Assembly (NCBI GenBank): GCA_026986935.1
Contig: JALSNP010000040.1
Coordinates: forward strand, 1 to 12,179
DNA length: 12,179 nucleotides
Source of the DNA: Pyrodictiaceae archaeon
GTDB lineage: Archaea > Thermoproteota > Thermoprotei_A > Sulfolobales > Pyrodictiaceae
Reading direction: 5' to 3'
The notes under the pieces are model-generated. The model ran no database searches, was not told the DNA's origin, and saw only the letters and a list, made by a program, of their open reading frames with translations. Both the position numbers and the translations under genes were made by a program. Positions 1-5,987 of the stretch are shown in pieces. The first letter of the stretch is position 1. Every line of letters begins with the position of its first letter.

Positions 1-371
1 AAGCTCGGAGGAGTCTGAAGCACTATGACTCTAGCTCTTAGAACTTTTGCTATTTCTAGACTTTTCTTCCAGGCATCTAAATTTTCTCTAGTAGGTTTTA
101 GGAGACCATAGTTTTCTATCTGGCCAGGTGGTAATGATCTAAGCCTTCGCCACGTAGGGCTTGATGACGGGTGAGTTATTACCTGCCACGCTTTCATGTT
201 AAAAACGAAGTCGCTGGGAGCCTCTCTGCGCCACCGGGAGGCTGTATCAAGTGTTGGAAGGTTATAGAATGTCTGTTGCAACTCGACGGTTTTAAATAGG
301 GTGTAGTAACGTGTGCGGGATACTGGGTATCCGCAACAGCCTACATATAGAGAGATAGCCGCTGCCTCCAA
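1..371 (-). CDS. DUF72 (YecE-like) family protein, C-terminus cut off by the window edge
   Basis: Reading leftward, an open frame runs from a TTG at 371 off the left end, giving about 123 residues. The start reads LEAAAISLYVGCCGYP; later segments include YYTLFKTVELQQTFYNLP, WRREAPSDFVFNMKAWQ, VITHPSSSPTWRRL and RARVIVLQTPPS. The 'VELQQTFY', 'FVFNMKAWQVITHP' and 'VLQTPPS' blocks are hallmarks of the DUF72/YecE family, a TIM-barrel-like fold of unknown biochemical role. An in-frame TGA lies just upstream, so the start must be close to 371. No ATG precedes the conserved part: the first in-frame ATG (195-197) is inside the 'NMKAW' block and would delete the family's N-terminus. A TATA-like element 25-30 nt before the TTG fits a leaderless transcript. 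The family call is secure; the TTG start is an inference. Confidence 0.85.
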   Translation of the reverse strand, partial: MEAAAISLYVGCCGYPVSRTRYYTLFKTVELQQTFYNLPTLDTASRWRREAPSDFVFNMKAWQVITHPSSSPTWRRLRSLPPGQIENYGLLKPTRENLDAWKKSLEIAKVLRARVIVLQTPPS

Positions 372-395
372 AACGAATCATCCAAGCTGATAGGA

Positions 396-402
396 ATATT
401 TG
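396..402 (-). promoter_or_regulatory. TATA-like promoter element for the DUF72 gene
   Basis: On the minus strand an AAATATT element is centred about 28 nt upstream of the TTG at 371. Crenarchaeal transcription usually starts about 25 nt after the TATA centre, so the RNA would begin at or very near the start codon. Found by eye only. Confidence 0.4.
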
Positions 403-403
403 G

Positions 404-443
404 TAAAAGAAAGGAGATAAAATTATTACTATTGCTTCTCCTC
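404..443 (-). terminator. possible terminator after the AbrB-ACT gene
   Basis: Beyond the stop of the AbrB-ACT gene, a 6-bp inverted repeat (437-442 with 412-417) is followed on the minus strand by a pyrimidine and T-rich run (CTTTCTTTTA). T-rich tracts are the usual archaeal termination signal. The hairpin has a long loop and may not matter. The element also overlaps the upstream part of the DUF72 promoter region. Confidence 0.3.
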
Positions 444-467
444 GTATAATTACATATTGCTACGGTT

Positions 468-878
468 CTAGCGCTTTAGTGAACGCGCTTGTATGAATCT
501 TACAACGTCTAGTGACGAGAGCTCCGATTTAATCTCCTCTATATCCTTATTGGATTTTGATACATCAACAACTATCACGCATTCAGCAAATTCTCCTCTC
601 TTAATGGATGTGCATTGTGATATTACTATGTCTGCTCCTAGGTCTGCTAGTCTTCCTGCAACTTTAGCTAGTGCGCCGGGCACGTCCTTCACTTCTATTC
701 TTAGCTCATAGAGTTTGGCCTCGACGCTTGGAAGCGGTGTTAGTATGATCTCTCTTCTATCCGTATCAGCGATAAGAATTAGGTTCATTCCTTCTATGAT
801 ATTTAAAGCTTCTCTCACAACAAGGGGTATTGTTACCCTACCTTTACTATCAACTTTTACTATCTCGGTTGTCCTCAT
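468..878 (-). CDS. AbrB-type DNA-binding domain fused to an ACT domain (probable regulator)
   Basis: The product is 136 residues from the ATG at 878. Residues 1-45 are a SpoVT/AbrB-like swapped-hairpin domain (VKVDSKGRVTIP followed by REALNIIEGMNLIL), a DNA-binding fold seen in AbrB and MazE. Residues about 53-110 look like an ACT domain (LYELRIEVKDVPGALAKVAG then LADLGADIVISQC), a fold that binds amino acids or other small ligands. The likely role is a ligand-responsive transcription regulator; the ligand cannot be read from the sequence. A TTG three codons upstream (887) is an alternative start. I prefer the ATG because MRTTEIVKVD is a typical AbrB N-terminus. Its own promoter lies in the 55-nt gap behind it, so it need not be co-transcribed with mrp. 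Domain calls are strong; target genes are unknown. Confidence 0.85.
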   Translation of the reverse strand: MRTTEIVKVDSKGRVTIPLVVREALNIIEGMNLILIADTDRREIILTPLPSVEAKLYELRIEVKDVPGALAKVAGRLADLGADIVISQCTSIKRGEFAECVIVVDVSKSNKDIEEIKSELSSLDVVRFIQARSLKR

Positions 879-906
879 ATATCCCAACCATTTACCACAA
901 GTTATT

Positions 907-920
907 GTTAAAACTTAAAA
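907..920 (-). promoter_or_regulatory. TATA-like promoter element for the AbrB-ACT gene
   Basis: The minus strand reads TTTTAAGTTTTAAC here, centred about 35 nt before the ATG at 878 and about 26 nt before the alternative TTG at 887. Transcription would therefore start close to 887, leaving little or no leader. Confidence 0.45.
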
Positions 921-942
921 TGGATTTTGTTTTAACTATTCG

Positions 943-1812
943 TTACTGTGTTTTTGCTTCAACAATTTCAATTATTTTCTGCGCTAACTCAAGCAGTACT
1001 TTAGCTGCCTCGCTCTCTGGGTACTTTACGAAGAAGGGCTCACCCATATCATTTGCTCTCGATATTCTAGGGTCTATGGGTATTTCTCCTAAGAACCTAA
1101 CGTTATATTTTTCAGCTATTTTCTTGCCCGCTCCCTGGCCGAAGATATAGTGCTTTGTGCCATCAGGGCAAGTAAAGTAACTCATGTTCTCTATTATGCC
1201 TAGTATCGGGGCGTTAAGTTTTCTCGCAAAGTTTATCGCCTTAGCAACGACTACTCTCGATACATCCGACGGGATTGTAACTATTATCGTGCCTGTGAGG
1301 TCCTTGATAAGCTGTAGGATTGTGAGCTGTTCGTCACCAGTACCTGGTGGCAGATCTATTAAGAGATAATCCAGCTCGCCCCAATCAGCAAAGGCTAGCA
1401 TCTCCCTAATGGCTGAAGTGGACATTGGGCCACGCCATATCACGGGCGTGTCTTCTGATGGAAGCATGACCCCTATGGAGAGAACCTTTACCCCCAATGG
1501 CGCTATAACGGGGATAATTCGTCCATCAGGGGTACCCATAACTGGTTGACCAGCAACCCCCATCATTTTTGGTATCGAGGGACCGTATATATCAGCGTCA
1601 AGTACCCCAACACGTTTGCCCAAGTACGCTAAAGCGAACGCAAGGCTAGCTGTAACGAATGATTTCCCCACGCCACCCTTACCGCTCAATATAGCTATCT
1701 TGTACTTTATCCTCTCTAAGTTCTTCCTAACCTGCTCCTCTTGTTCCCTAATCCTCTTAATTGCTTCTATGCGTGCTTTTACCTCTGGAGGAACTCTCTG
1801 CTGAGACGACAT
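943..1812 (-). CDS. mrp: Mrp/NBP35 (ApbC)-type P-loop ATPase, probable Fe-S cluster carrier
   Basis: The product is 289 residues. The deviant Walker A motif GKGGVGKS is at residues 44-51, DADIYGPS at 72-79 and LPPGTGD at 154-160. All are signatures of the Mrp/NBP35 branch of the MinD/ParA superfamily. Family members are cytoplasmic dimeric ATPases that hold and pass on Fe-S clusters. Residues 8-36 are highly charged and probably helical, as is common ahead of the ATPase core. The cluster-binding CxxC expected after 'ENMSYF' is not intact: the sequence is FTCPDGTKHYIFG, with C215 as the only cysteine. The frame is open 20 codons further upstream to 1872, but a GAGGGG Shine-Dalgarno six bases before 1812 and a family-like N-terminus favour the internal ATG. 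The gene is divergent from the HTH gene. Confidence 0.92.
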   Translation of the reverse strand: MSSQQRVPPEVKARIEAIKRIREQEEQVRKNLERIKYKIAILSGKGGVGKSFVTASLAFALAYLGKRVGVLDADIYGPSIPKMMGVAGQPVMGTPDGRIIPVIAPLGVKVLSIGVMLPSEDTPVIWRGPMSTSAIREMLAFADWGELDYLLIDLPPGTGDEQLTILQLIKDLTGTIIVTIPSDVSRVVVAKAINFARKLNAPILGIIENMSYFTCPDGTKHYIFGQGAGKKIAEKYNVRFLGEIPIDPRISRANDMGEPFFVKYPESEAAKVLLELAQKIIEIVEAKTQ

Positions 1813-1818
1813 ATTGTA

Positions 1819-1824
1819 CCCCTC
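1819..1824 (-). promoter_or_regulatory. Shine-Dalgarno site that sets the mrp start
   Basis: GAGGGG on the minus strand lies six bases before the ATG at 1812. It is complementary to the 3' end of archaeal 16S rRNA. It argues for this start over the in-frame ATG at 1872. Confidence 0.65.
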
Positions 1825-1854
1825 TTCCCCTCTCACCATAGTTTGAAGAAAGCT

Positions 1855-1864
1855 CTTATTAATC
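1855..1864 (-). promoter_or_regulatory. TATA-like promoter element for mrp
   Basis: The minus strand reads ATTAATAAG, centred about 47 nt before the ATG at 1812. This predicts a leader of about 20 nt, long enough to include the Shine-Dalgarno. A CTTTAA at about 1873-1879 is a weaker alternative. Confidence 0.3.
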
Positions 1865-1890
1865 TGCTGCATGTTAAAGACACAGGCGGA

Positions 1891-1898
1891 CTTATAAC
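1891..1898 (+). promoter_or_regulatory. TATA-like promoter element for the HTH gene
   Basis: CTTATAAC is centred near 1894, predicting a start of transcription near 1919 and a leader of about 55 nt to the ATG at 1974. The inverted repeat at 1900-1925 would lie between the TATA element and the RNA start, where a bound protein could block transcription. Confidence 0.35.
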
Positions 1899-1899
1899 T

Positions 1900-1925
1900 C
1901 GTACCCTCGATTACTACAGGGTACG
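1900..1925. repeat. perfect 8-bp inverted repeat in a divergent promoter region
   Basis: CGTACCCT (1900-1907) is repeated in inverted form as AGGGTACG (1918-1925) with a 10-nt spacer. It lies in the divergent region between mrp and the HTH gene, just downstream of a TATA-like element. Both arms and the spacing suit an operator for a dimeric regulator. A hairpin at the RNA 5' end is the alternative. Confidence 0.55.
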
Positions 1926-1973
1926 ACCCCGCAGTGAGGCTTCTGGGTGAGAGAAGGGAGGCAAAACAGTACT

Positions 1974-2657
1974 ATGGTTGATCAAAGAGTATTGGAGCTT
2001 GTGGATTTAAAGAGCTTGTCAGTAGATATAATAGAATTATTGCACAAGTTTTATAGTTATAGAGATATTTCTATGATGACTAATTTACCGCCGTCGATGC
2101 TGAGTAGGTATTTGCGCAAGCACAGTCAACCGAGCAAACCAATAGCATTAAAAATAATAGAAATATTTATAAAAAATAATGAAATTAAAGAAAAAATGGC
2201 CAATCTTATAAGAAATGATCCAGACACTCTTTACGAAAAAACAGTATATAATCCGCTTTCACTTCTCACAATAAGTAAAAATTTTGAATTACTCACACAA
2301 ACTGACGCCGTCATAGCCTTCAATGATCCATCGATAGCCTTGGCAATAAAATTAAGGGAACTGATTAACAAAAGACTCTTAGTACTTTATTTCGCACCAC
2401 TCATACCCGCCTCGCATGCAGAATGCTTTTCTATCATACAAGCTCCTGTCAACGTACTTGTTTGCACACGATATAGCTCTCTAAGATCTAGGATAGACTC
2501 GGCGCTTCTAGTATTCCCGCTCACTATGAGCATTAACGCGTTTAATACTATAATAGGAAGTGTAAGAGACGCGCTAAGGATAAAGAACATTACTCCACTA
2601 ATAATACTCTGTAGAGAGGAGCTTAAGAAACGCGATAACGTGATCTGCCTGCTCTAG
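1974..2657 (+). CDS. HTH protein with a possible degenerate phosphoribosyltransferase domain (GfcR-like)
   Basis: The product is 227 residues from the ATG at 1974, with a purine-rich GGGAGG about 11 bases ahead. An in-frame GTG at 1947 would add nine residues. Residues about 19-55 form a helix-turn-helix (YSYRDISMMTNLPPSMLSRYL), similar in layout to the N-terminus of archaeal GfcR-type regulators of nucleobase metabolism. The remainder alternates strands and helices (DAVIAFNDPSIALAIKL, LLVLYFAPL, SALLVFPLTMS, ITPLIIL), as in a Rossmann or PRTase-like fold. I see no PRPP-binding loop (the usual D-D/E-x-x-T-G-x-T type), so catalysis is unlikely. The PRTase relation is an inference from layout, not a motif match. 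The gene lies four bases before the next gene and heads the set ending in XPB. It is AT-rich, most obviously at 2130-2280. Confidence 0.6.
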   Translation: MVDQRVLELVDLKSLSVDIIELLHKFYSYRDISMMTNLPPSMLSRYLRKHSQPSKPIALKIIEIFIKNNEIKEKMANLIRNDPDTLYEKTVYNPLSLLTISKNFELLTQTDAVIAFNDPSIALAIKLRELINKRLLVLYFAPLIPASHAECFSIIQAPVNVLVCTRYSSLRSRIDSALLVFPLTMSINAFNTIIGSVRDALRIKNITPLIILCREELKKRDNVICLL

Positions 2658-2694
2658 AGCAATGACCGGGGTTTTAAATGCTGATCAAGGTGTA

Positions 2695-3138
2695 ATGATG
2701 AAGAACCCACGCAGGGAGCGCTGTGATATTGATGCATCGTTTATAGCTGCTTATGCAAGTGTTAACGATTGCCCGATGGTAGCTGCTCTCTGCATCGGCT
2801 CCGAGGCAACTATTGGCCAGGTCCTTAAAGTATACTTGCCCTTGGAACCCACTGAAATGCCAAAAATCTTACCCTACGCCTATCTAGTTTGCATGAGTAA
2901 ATACAACCACTGTATAAATTCTATAAGCCTTGATAACCTTGTTTACGTACTAAAAGAGAAAGACTCCATAATAGTAGTCCTAGACGATGAGAAAGACTAT
3001 GCTAATCTCATTAAATGCTTACAAGTCAGAACCAATAATGTTCGAAATAGGGTTCTTTGTTTAAATGAGATAAGCGAGTTGAAGGAACACATAGAGTGTA
3101 TTACCCAGCCGAAAAGTAACTCGGCGCAGCGTAACTAG
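2695..3138 (+). CDS. cysteine-rich protein of unknown function
   Basis: I do not recognise this protein. From the ATG at 2695 it is 147 residues. An AAGGTG just before the ATG pair at 2695/2698 supports a start there, while an ATG at 2662 would add 11 residues. Eight cysteines are spread through the chain (for example ERCDID, NDCPMVAALC, LVCMSKYNHC, IKCLQ, LCLNE, IECIT), an unusually high share for a small soluble protein. Hydrophobic strand-like runs (PYAYLVCM, SIIVVLDDE) suggest an alpha/beta fold. There is no signal peptide or membrane segment, so it is probably cytoplasmic. The cysteines are not spaced as a classical zinc finger. Its place between the HTH gene and XPB, with short gaps, suggests co-transcription. 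Confidence 0.6.
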   Translation: MMKNPRRERCDIDASFIAAYASVNDCPMVAALCIGSEATIGQVLKVYLPLEPTEMPKILPYAYLVCMSKYNHCINSISLDNLVYVLKEKDSIIVVLDDEKDYANLIKCLQVRTNNVRNRVLCLNEISELKEHIECITQPKSNSAQRN

Positions 3139-3164
3139 TTTCAAAAAGGGGTAAAGCAGTTAAG

Positions 3165-4787
3165 GTGTTGATATTGCTAGTGAGGTTCAAGATATGCCGA
3201 TGGCTTGATAGAGATGAATTCAACAAGATCACCAGAGTAGCGACATATCTTGGACGTAATGAGGGGTGTAGCTTATTCCTCGTCCGTGCCAACTCTCTAT
3301 CAGATCTAGAAAAGGCTCTTGATTTTATTGATAGCTATGGTGGCGAACTATTAGAGAAAGAAAAAGTGTATGAAATACTTGAGCGTGAAAAAATAGTTGA
3401 AATTTACAAAGAAGATGGAATGTACATACTGAGATCTAAACTCTATTTAAATGATTACCTGCAATTATTTAGAGAGAGACGGGTTGTCTGGTATTCTCGT
3501 ACCCATAAAGGGTTCATAGTAAAGCCGTACACCATTATCGATGTTATCAATCGCCTACATAGTGAGGGGTTTAAAATAGTTGACAGGACTGGCCTAGTTA
3601 TGAATAATAATAAACTCGATGTAAGCTTAGCAGCCGAGCTTAGACCTTATCAAAAGGAGGCGCTGGATGCATGGGTTTCGCACAACTATAGAGGAGTTAT
3701 AGCCTTACCTACGGGCTCGGGGAAAACAATCATAGGTCTGGGGGCTATAGCTGAGCTCCGAGCCCCGACGCTCATAGTTGTATACACTAAGGAGCAGTTA
3801 CGCGAATGGGAAAACAAAATTAGAACATTTCTCAGAGGCAGCGTTAGTATTATTGGCGAGTTTTATTCTGAGAGCAAGAATATAAAACCAATAACAATTA
3901 CCACGTATCAATCGGCTTTTCGTAATATAGGCTTACTATATGATAAATTCTCATTACTTATAATAGATGAGGCTCATCATCTTCCTGCCGAGAAGTTTAG
4001 AGCTATTGCGGAGAGGATACTAGCTCCTTTCCGCCTTGGTCTATCAGCAACACCTTACCGTGAAGATGGGCTTCATGAGGAGCTTTTTAGTCTTGTAGGG
4101 GGAGTCGTGTACTCAAAATCGTTGAACGACCTCATGATGTCTGGGTTTGTTGCGCCATTTGAAATAGTGCCTGTGGTTGTTCCCCTTGAGCATAAAATAT
4201 TGATGAAGTATCGAGAGCTTCGAAAAAGGTTCTTTACACTATCAAGGGGGCGAGAAATAAATGATCTTGTAAAGGCTGCTGCCGCGGGGGATAAATCGGC
4301 CAAACAAGCGTTGCAAATAATGAATGAGATACGTAAAATACTTATAAATTCTGAGAGAAAAATAGATGTCGTTAAAAGTATAGTTGAAAAAGAATTAAAA
4401 AATAATTCGAAAATAATAATATTTACCCAATATATAGCTCAGGCGAAGATACTCAGTAGTAGAATAGGCGCACCCGTAGTCACAAGTAAAACAAAGAAAA
4501 ATATAAGAAATATTATATTTGATTTATTTAAGAACAACAGATATAAAGTCTTAATATTAACAACACTAGGCGATGAGGGCATAGACATACCTGACGCCAA
4601 TGTCGGTATAATAGTATCCGGAACATCCTCGACGAGGCAGTTTATCCAGAGGCTGGGACGGCTCCTAAGACCCGCTAGGGGTAAGACAGCACGGCTTTAC
4701 TATGTGGCTCTGAAGGATACACAAGAAGAAAGGGCTATGAAAAAAGTGCTCTCAAAGGCTCAAGAATATCTGGGCGTAGTTGTGTAA
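3165..4787 (+). CDS. xpb: XPB/Rad25-type SF2 DNA helicase
   Basis: The product is 540 residues from the GTG at 3165. Residues 1-150 form an N-terminal region of the kind that holds the damage-recognition domain. The motor domains follow: LRPYQKEAL at 159-167, Walker A TGSGKT at 183-188, IIDEAHH at 266-272 (DEAH), SAT at 294-296, the XPB-specific RED triplet at 299-301, motif V GDEGIDIP at 469-476 and motif VI QRLGRLLRP at 495-503. A charged helical stretch at about 343-412 matches the thumb inserted in the second motor domain. Archaeal XPB is a 3'-5' DNA translocase linked to repair, often paired with the nuclease Bax1. No Bax1 gene lies beside this one. The exact start is unclear: TTG 3168, TTG 3174 and GTG 3180 are in frame within five codons. 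The gene starts 26 bases after its upstream neighbour. Confidence 0.93.
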   Translation: MLILLVRFKICRWLDRDEFNKITRVATYLGRNEGCSLFLVRANSLSDLEKALDFIDSYGGELLEKEKVYEILEREKIVEIYKEDGMYILRSKLYLNDYLQLFRERRVVWYSRTHKGFIVKPYTIIDVINRLHSEGFKIVDRTGLVMNNNKLDVSLAAELRPYQKEALDAWVSHNYRGVIALPTGSGKTIIGLGAIAELRAPTLIVVYTKEQLREWENKIRTFLRGSVSIIGEFYSESKNIKPITITTYQSAFRNIGLLYDKFSLLIIDEAHHLPAEKFRAIAERILAPFRLGLSATPYREDGLHEELFSLVGGVVYSKSLNDLMMSGFVAPFEIVPVVVPLEHKILMKYRELRKRFFTLSRGREINDLVKAAAAGDKSAKQALQIMNEIRKILINSERKIDVVKSIVEKELKNNSKIIIFTQYIAQAKILSSRIGAPVVTSKTKKNIRNIIFDLFKNNRYKVLILTTLGDEGIDIPDANVGIIVSGTSSTRQFIQRLGRLLRPARGKTARLYYVALKDTQEERAMKKVLSKAQEYLGVVV

Positions 4788-4807
4788 GATTATATCATGA
4801 AGGGTAA

Positions 4808-4818
4808 GGGTTAAACTT
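4808..4818 (+). promoter_or_regulatory. TATA-like promoter element for the Ig-like gene
   Basis: GGGTTAAACTT is centred about 27 nt before the ATG at 4840. No Shine-Dalgarno precedes that ATG. Together these fit a separate leaderless transcript rather than read-through from xpb. A second AT-rich element (GTTTAAG, about 4829-4834) could serve the ATG at 4852. Confidence 0.45.
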
Positions 4819-4839
4819 CCTTGCCTTGTTTAAGCCTTA

Positions 4840-5877
4840 ATGACGAGAGGTATGAGGGTAGGAGGTGAAGACGAGATAGCAATACAAATGCAATATAATG
4901 ATGGAGGATTCGATATAGCCTATGAAGTTGTTGCGCCCCACATAGTGCTTGGAGGAATAGGTAATAAAACAGCCTATTCACTTAGCTTCAGCCTAGCTAC
5001 AAGCGCTGAAAAGGTTACAAAAGCTTTACTTGATATTGTTCTATCAACAAAAAACGAGCGTCTAAGGAGATGGAAAATAGAGCTATCTGGTGTCGTACTT
5101 ACTCGTGAATTTAAGCCACAGATATGTAAGAAATATAGTAGCGGTTATGTTTGCAAAATAATATTTGACGTCACGCCTATAATTAGGTCAAAGTCTTCAG
5201 ATAATTATCTAGTGAATATACTTTATCCTGATATAAACAATGAAATAAACCTATTACACATAGGGTTGCTAACAATTATAAACGAGGAAAAAGCTCATAC
5301 AAAATACGTGTACTTAACTGAGCCGCTCATACTTAACCCTAACGAGGAGGTAACTATTAGGCTGCCATTTCGCTTAGAAAATGCCTCAATAAAGATGACA
5401 GTATCTATCCCGCACTCATCTGCGAATCTCATAATCCTAACCAATAATGAGAAGATAACCATATCAGGATACCAAGGCTCGTTAGAGTATAGTAATAGTT
5501 TGAGAAGGGCTGAGACCTTAACGTTAACACATATAGGTAAGAGCTCGTATTTTCCGAAAGAAATTATAGTATCATCAATGCTTATTTATTCGTCAACTGC
5601 TCCTAAGCCCGTTATAAATGCTGAAGTTAAAAGGATTGATAGTAAGAGTGTTGAAGTGGTTCTTGAGAATAAGGGGGATGGGGCAGCTAGTAACGTGATA
5701 GTTATCAATATTGCTGCAGGAAATATAATAGATAGGAAGGTTATAGGGAGCATATATGCTAAGGAGAAAAGGGCTGTGGTGATTAATATAGATCCAAACT
5801 ATCTGAACATAATACGTGTAATATGGAGGTTTAAGGATGAAACCCATATTATTGAAAAAAAGATAAAAATGATATAA
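4840..5877 (+). CDS. beta-rich (Ig-like) protein with a CARDB-like C-terminal domain, function unknown
   Basis: The product is 345 residues, with an alternative ATG at 4852. I do not recognise a named family. The chain is dominated by alternating hydrophobic strands. Residues about 250-320 (PVINAEVKRIDSKSVEVVLE, NKGDGAASNVIVINI, EKRAVVINID) follow the pattern of CARDB or similar Ig-like domains: a strand, an 'N.GdGaa.NV' turn, then paired strands. Earlier parts (AIQMQYNDGGFDIAYEV, SLSFSLAT, YVYLTEPLILNPNEEVTIRLP) look like further beta-sandwich units. There is no signal peptide, TM helix or lipobox, so the protein seems cytoplasmic, although CARDB domains are usually exported. It is not Bax1: I see no PD-(D/E)xK-like nuclease core. 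The likely role is protein-protein or scaffold binding, which is an inference from fold type only. Confidence 0.65.
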   Translation: MTRGMRVGGEDEIAIQMQYNDGGFDIAYEVVAPHIVLGGIGNKTAYSLSFSLATSAEKVTKALLDIVLSTKNERLRRWKIELSGVVLTREFKPQICKKYSSGYVCKIIFDVTPIIRSKSSDNYLVNILYPDINNEINLLHIGLLTIINEEKAHTKYVYLTEPLILNPNEEVTIRLPFRLENASIKMTVSIPHSSANLIILTNNEKITISGYQGSLEYSNSLRRAETLTLTHIGKSSYFPKEIIVSSMLIYSSTAPKPVINAEVKRIDSKSVEVVLENKGDGAASNVIVINIAAGNIIDRKVIGSIYAKEKRAVVINIDPNYLNIIRVIWRFKDETHIIEKKIKMI

Positions 5878-5890
5878 TAATTATAAATTA
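5874..5890 (+). promoter_or_regulatory. TATA-like element that could drive the C/D-box sRNA
   Basis: An AT-only run overlapping the stop codon of the Ig-like gene (TATAATAATTATAAATTA) lies about 20-30 nt before the C box. It could give the sRNA its own start. Processing from a read-through transcript is also possible. Confidence 0.35.
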
Positions 5891-5904
5891 AAACTGATAA
5901 TAAT

Positions 5905-5964
5905 GTGATGAATTACTCCCGGACTGATCTAGGGATACGGTATGAGGAGAACTTACCCAGCTGA
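5905..5964 (+). ncRNA. C/D-box guide sRNA with two 12-nt guides (predicted 23S rRNA 2'-O-methylation)
   Basis: All four boxes are visible in order: C box GTGATGA (5905-5911), D' box CTGA (5924-5927), C' box ATGAGGA (5942-5948, one change from RTGATGA) and D box CTGA (5961-5964). The C-to-D' and C'-to-D spacers are each exactly 12 nt, the standard archaeal distance; the 14-nt D'-C' spacer is longer than usual. Such RNAs assemble with L7Ae, Nop5 and fibrillarin and direct methylation of the base paired five nt before D or D'. The D' guide ATTACTCCCGGA is complementary to a sequence like CGGGAGUAA at 23S helix 69 (site near G1907, E. coli numbering). The D guide GAACTTACCCAG is complementary to GGGUAAGUUC a few dozen nt later (site near G1950). 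Target matches are from memory of conserved rRNA. It lies between two convergent genes; the terminal stem is weak. Confidence 0.8.
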
Positions 5965-5987
5965 ATACAAGTGCTTAGTCTTCTCCT

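Noticed and set aside
493..711. Opposite-strand open frames inside the AbrB-ACT, mrp, pina, hjc and polB1 genes
   Set aside because: They lie antisense to well-supported genes, show serine- or threonine-rich shadow composition and match no family.
1813..1872. ATG at 1872 as the start of mrp
   Set aside because: The 20 extra residues lack family similarity and contain the Shine-Dalgarno of the ATG at 1812.
1880..1946. tRNA or second guide RNA around the 1900-1925 hairpin
   Set aside because: No cloverleaf, anticodon arm or CCA-side stem can be drawn, and no C/D or H/ACA boxes are present.
4840..5877. Bax1 nuclease downstream of XPB
   Set aside because: The protein is beta-rich with CARDB-like features and shows no nuclease core; its length and composition do not fit Bax1.
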